From: Candidatus Woesearchaeota archaeon
Lineage (GTDB): Archaea > Nanobdellota > Nanobdellia > Woesearchaeales > UBA10200
Reading direction: 5' to 3'
DNA: 7,125 nt
NCBI GenBank assembly: GCA_018302185.1
Contig: JAGVZX010000134.1
Location: 1 to 7,125 of the forward strand
Part shown: piece by piece, positions 5,482-7,125 of the stretch
Position numbering within the stretch: the first letter of the stretch is position 1
Layout of the letters: the number at the start of each line of letters is the position of its first letter
The notes under the pieces: generated by a model
Told to the model about the DNA's origin: nothing
What the model saw: the letters and a program-made list of their open reading frames with translations, nothing else
Database searches by the model: none
Made by a program: the position numbers and the translations under genes

Positions 5482-5806
5482 TTTCCTTTTTGTAACTACT
5501 TAGAAGATGTTAACTAACAAAAATCTAATCGCTTTCAAGCAGATTTGTATTATTGTTCCTGATGCTGGTCTTCATGCTGATCTTGCTTTGTACATTTAAC
5601 AAATAGGTGTTTAGAAAATCCTTTCTCTTTCCGTCTATGTTGCTCTGGATGAGCATTATAGTCTGTACTTTACTGTACTTCCAAGTATCGTTCAACATTG
5701 TCATCACTGCTCTGATTCACGTCGCTGTAAGTCACTACACACAAATATCTCTTGCTTAAATTCAAGCAATCAACCGATTTATTTTATCTCTATAACTTAA
5801 ATATAA
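5482..5806. other. gap without a convincing gene; competing short ORFs on both strands
   Basis: Two readings compete and neither is well supported. On the minus strand, 5707-5525 encodes a hydrophilic 60-residue peptide (starting MMTMLNDTWKYSK) with no TATA box at the usual distance. On the plus strand one frame from 5529 to 5759 is hydrophobic (including FVLLFLMLVFMLILL and later SMLLWMSIIVCTLLYF) but is interrupted by TAG at 5604-5606; its second part could start at GTG 5607. A 12-bp imperfect tandem repeat (ATGCTGRTCTTS) fills 5562-5585. A small hairpin TTGCTT/AAGCAA lies at about 5752-5769. TATA-like stretches at 5778-5806 belong to the next ORF or to a minus-strand transcript. Confidence 0.4.
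5778..5806 (+). promoter_or_regulatory. two TATA-like elements before the broken membrane-protein gene
   Basis: TTTATTTTA (5778-5786) is centred 25 nt before the ATG at 5807 and would make a leaderless mRNA. CTTAAATATAA (5796-5806) resembles the best TATA boxes in this window but touches the ATG; it would start RNA near 5825 or, being near-symmetrical, could act toward the left. Confidence 0.4.
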
Positions 5807-6115
5807 ATGCAGGGCTTACTTAGCTTTAGTATTCAAAACTGGTGTAGATCCTTTGTCCTATCACTATTGTTTGTTGTGTTTTTATTGCTTTTATTTTTGC
5901 CGCTTACTAAGGCATTTGCGCTAAGTTTTTTTAGCCCTGCGTTTTTTATATATGGGTTGGTGTAACCTCTTTTTTTGTGGTTGCTGGGTTTTTATTTATC
6001 TCTTATTTATATCATATCTGGTTTTGTGTATTCGCTGTTTTTTGTTGTCTCTATGATCTCTATGAGAGGGAAGCTGCTTGGACCGATAGCCATCTTTCCA
6101 AACAGCTGTGAGTGA
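5807..6115 (+). pseudogene. small hydrophobic membrane protein gene broken by an in-frame TAA
   Basis: From ATG 5807 the frame encodes 52 residues with a long hydrophobic stretch (SFVLSLLFVVFLLLLFLPLT) and ends at TAA 5963-5965. The same frame then continues open for 49 codons to TGA 6113-6115 with two more hydrophobic segments (PLFLWLLGFYLSLIYIISG and SLFFVVSMI) and a polar end, GKLLGPIAIFPNSCE. Read through the stop, this is a compact three-helix membrane protein of about 100 residues, which also explains why the DNA strand is so rich in T. It may be a pseudogene, a case of a sequencing error, or a recoded stop. T-rich DNA gives hydrophobic peptides by chance in some frames, so the call is cautious. 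No family was recognised. Confidence 0.4.
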
Positions 6116-6288
6116 GTACAATGCAATCTGCTTTCTCCCGTACAAATCTGCATTGCGATGATGTGTAAGCTCTGTTTCTTATTTAGGATAACTTATGAGA
6201 TGAAGAAATGGCTCTCTGATCGAGTGAGAGGGTGTATGAAGAGGGCTTATAATTTTTTAGAATATTATAAGGGTTTCTTCAGAGAGCC
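6072..6288. repeat. cluster of inverted repeats able to form RNA hairpins
   Basis: Three foldable units follow one another. First, 6072-6082 pairs with 6097-6107 (10 of 11 bp). Second, CAATGCA (6119-6125) pairs with TGCATTG (6149-6155). Third, GGCTCTCTGA (6210-6219) pairs with TCAGAGAGCC (6279-6288) and encloses TGAAGA/TCTTCA (6237-6242 with 6276-6281) and CTTATAAT/ATTATAAG (6246-6253 with 6264-6271). The last set is nested and too regular to be likely chance. The cluster overlaps the ends of two doubtful ORFs, so it may mark a structured RNA instead of coding sequence. Confidence 0.45.
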
Positions 6289-6406
6289 TTTGATCGTGAT
6301 TAAACACATTGTAACAATGCGCTTAGTGCTAATGACGCTTTGCTGTTATTGCATCGCGTTGATTAGCGATTATGTTTTTGGTGGCGATGACAATTGCTGC
6401 ATTTAA
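6158..6406 (+). CDS. doubtful 82-residue Cys-rich ORF with one membrane segment
   Basis: The frame encodes a basic N-terminal half (KKWLSDRVRGCMKRAYNFLEYYKG) and a hydrophobic stretch near residues 53-74 (MRLVLMTLCCYCIALISDYVF), ending GGDDNCCI. In-frame ATG codons occur at 6158, 6161 and 6194-6200, and none has a TATA box at the usual 25 nt or a Shine-Dalgarno sequence. Nine cysteines with no regular spacing, and a strong nested inverted repeat covering a third of the frame, argue that it may be an accidental ORF over a structured RNA. A tail-anchored membrane protein is the alternative. No family was recognised. Confidence 0.3.
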   Translation: MMCKLCFLFRITYEMKKWLSDRVRGCMKRAYNFLEYYKGFFREPLIVIKHIVTMRLVLMTLCCYCIALISDYVFGGDDNCCI

Positions 6407-6427
6407 CTGCATCTCTCGTCTATGAAA

Positions 6428-6477
6428 CTATAAAAGCATACTAGTATATAAATGTTACTATTTCGTATACTGGTATA
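6428..6477 (+). promoter_or_regulatory. TATA elements with a twice-repeated near-palindromic operator-like 11-mer
   Basis: ATACTAGTATA (6438-6448) and ATACTGGTATA (6467-6477) differ at one base and are each (nearly) palindromic, 29 bp apart. TATA-like CTATAAAAG (6428-6436) and TATATAAAT (6445-6453) sit beside or within them. Such paired dyads at a promoter are typical of dimeric repressor sites. They could control the downstream gene at 6597 or a short unrecognised transcript from about 6455. Confidence 0.4.
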
Positions 6478-6565
6478 CAAGGCTATTTTAGGGAAGAATT
6501 GGGTTATAGCATGTTTAAAAGCCGTTTAGTTGAGTTAGTACTAATTGGTAGTAAAGAACAAAAGG

Positions 6566-6576
6566 TTTAAATATAA
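6566..6576 (+). promoter_or_regulatory. TATA box, leaderless promoter of the last gene
   Basis: TTTAAATATAA is centred 26 nt before the ATG at 6597. This spacing, the same as at other genes here, selects that ATG over the TTG at 6585 and the ATG at 6588. Confidence 0.7.
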
Positions 6577-6596
6577 GTTGTTCTTTGATGCATGTT

Positions 6597-7112
6597 ATGG
6601 CCACTAAATCAGAAGGTTTGGAGAATATTATAGGACATGTGCCTAATCCGCAATCCAGCTCCGGATCTAAAACTCCTGCAGATAAATTAAACGCAATATT
6701 TGAATTATTTGAAGAGATGGTAAATTATCTTTCCACAAGCTCTGCTCCTCCAGACGATGAGATAGCATTAAAGCTTGCAGATTCTTACGATGCAGCTGTT
6801 TCATTGGTGAAAAGGCTTAAAGGGTTGCCGGATAATACACGTTACCAACATTTGGATAGAGAATATCAGTCATTCGAAGTGTTTGCTTATAGCTTGAAGG
6901 AGGCTGCAAAAAAATTATGCGCTTTAGATACTGATGCAAAACAAATGATGTTTGATGAGAGAAGTAGTAAAATAGATAAATGCCCTGCAAACAATTATTT
7001 CAAAGAATTAGTTGATCCTGTCACTATAAATGTAAATCCTCTGCGGAATATGAAACCTAATCTAAGAGAATATATAAGCAAAACAAAATATGCTGGCAAA
7101 TTACGTAAGTAA
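6597..7112 (+). CDS. orphan helical cytoplasmic protein, unknown function
   Basis: The 171-residue protein has a flexible N-terminus (to about residue 27, rich in Ser, Pro and Gly), followed by several predicted amphipathic helices: about 28-46 (ADKLNAIFELFEEMVNYL), 53-76 (DDEIALKLADSYDAAVSLVKRL) and 87-110 (DREYQSFEVFAYSLKEAAKK). The C-terminal third is more polar (CPANNYFKELVDP) and ends with a basic tail, KTKYAGKLRK. There is no signal peptide, membrane segment or recognised catalytic motif. I do not recognise the family; a TPR-like or four-helix binding protein would fit the helix pattern. The start was placed at the third in-frame candidate because a strong TATA box lies 26 nt before it, giving MATKSEGL. 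The gene stands alone after a long weakly coding stretch and is followed by only 13 bases in the window. Confidence 0.75.
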   Translation: MATKSEGLENIIGHVPNPQSSSGSKTPADKLNAIFELFEEMVNYLSTSSAPPDDEIALKLADSYDAAVSLVKRLKGLPDNTRYQHLDREYQSFEVFAYSLKEAAKKLCALDTDAKQMMFDERSSKIDKCPANNYFKELVDPVTINVNPLRNMKPNLREYISKTKYAGKLRK

Positions 7113-7125
7113 ACAGATATGTTCA

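Noticed and set aside
6048..6065. Tandem 9-bp repeat TCTCTATGA x2
   Set aside because: Only two copies within a low-complexity T-rich frame; likely slippage without function.
6511..6570. 19-residue ORF MFKSRLVELVLIGSKEQKV, vaguely like the start of a TrmB-type regulator
   Set aside because: Too short and ends in the promoter of the next gene; the likeness to a TrmB N-terminus is too weak to call a remnant.
1..7125. tRNA genes, CRISPR arrays, insertion sequences or attachment sites
   Set aside because: No T-loop (GGTTCRA-type) with acceptor stem, no regularly spaced direct repeats, no transposase or integrase frames were found on either strand.

Overview
The window looks like chromosomal DNA of an archaeon, most likely a DPANN lineage of the Woesearchaeota/Pacearchaeota kind. 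The reasons are an AT-rich sequence, archaeal-type proteins (a HemK2-like methyltransferase end joined to a COG2112-type kinase, HIT proteins with a characteristic altered motif), short genes with many small membrane or secreted orphans, and archaeal promoters. At least five genes have a TATA element of the TTTAAATATAA type centred about 25 nt before the start codon, which implies leaderless mRNAs. No tRNA, rRNA, CRISPR array, transposase or phage gene was found. The lineage call is inference; the window holds no marker gene that would fix it.

Layout. Bases 3-845 (+) hold the 3' part of a gene that enters from outside the window: the end of a HemK2/PrmC-like methyltransferase domain fused to a predicted Ser/Thr kinase. 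It is followed by a small three-helix membrane protein (892-1272), a protein resembling ribosome hibernation factors (1347-1670) and a lipoprotein built of seven 26-residue two-cysteine repeats (1726-2529). A 360-nt gap (2530-2889) carries a strongly folded RNA of about 230 nt with complementary ends and a choice of internal pairings, which I could not assign to a known family. Next come two HIT-family paralogues in the same direction (2890-3873 and about 3910-4389). Both lack the middle, nucleophilic histidine of the HIT motif; the first has a long acidic disordered tail and the second appears interrupted by an in-frame TGA. Converging on them with directly abutting stop codons is a seven-bladed PQQ-type beta-propeller with no signal peptide (4390-5448, -).

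Bases 5481-6596 are poorly coding: one probable membrane-protein gene broken by an in-frame TAA (5807-6115), one doubtful 82-codon ORF (6158-6406), several inverted repeats, and a repeated near-palindromic operator-like 11-mer beside TATA elements. The last gene (6597-7112, +) is an orphan helical protein whose start I move to the ATG that fits its promoter.

The genes do not form an evident single pathway. Common threads are translation and nucleotide housekeeping (release-factor methylation, ribosome hibernation, HIT proteins) and small envelope proteins. Most genes have their own promoter, so the layout is one of single-gene transcription units rather than an operon.
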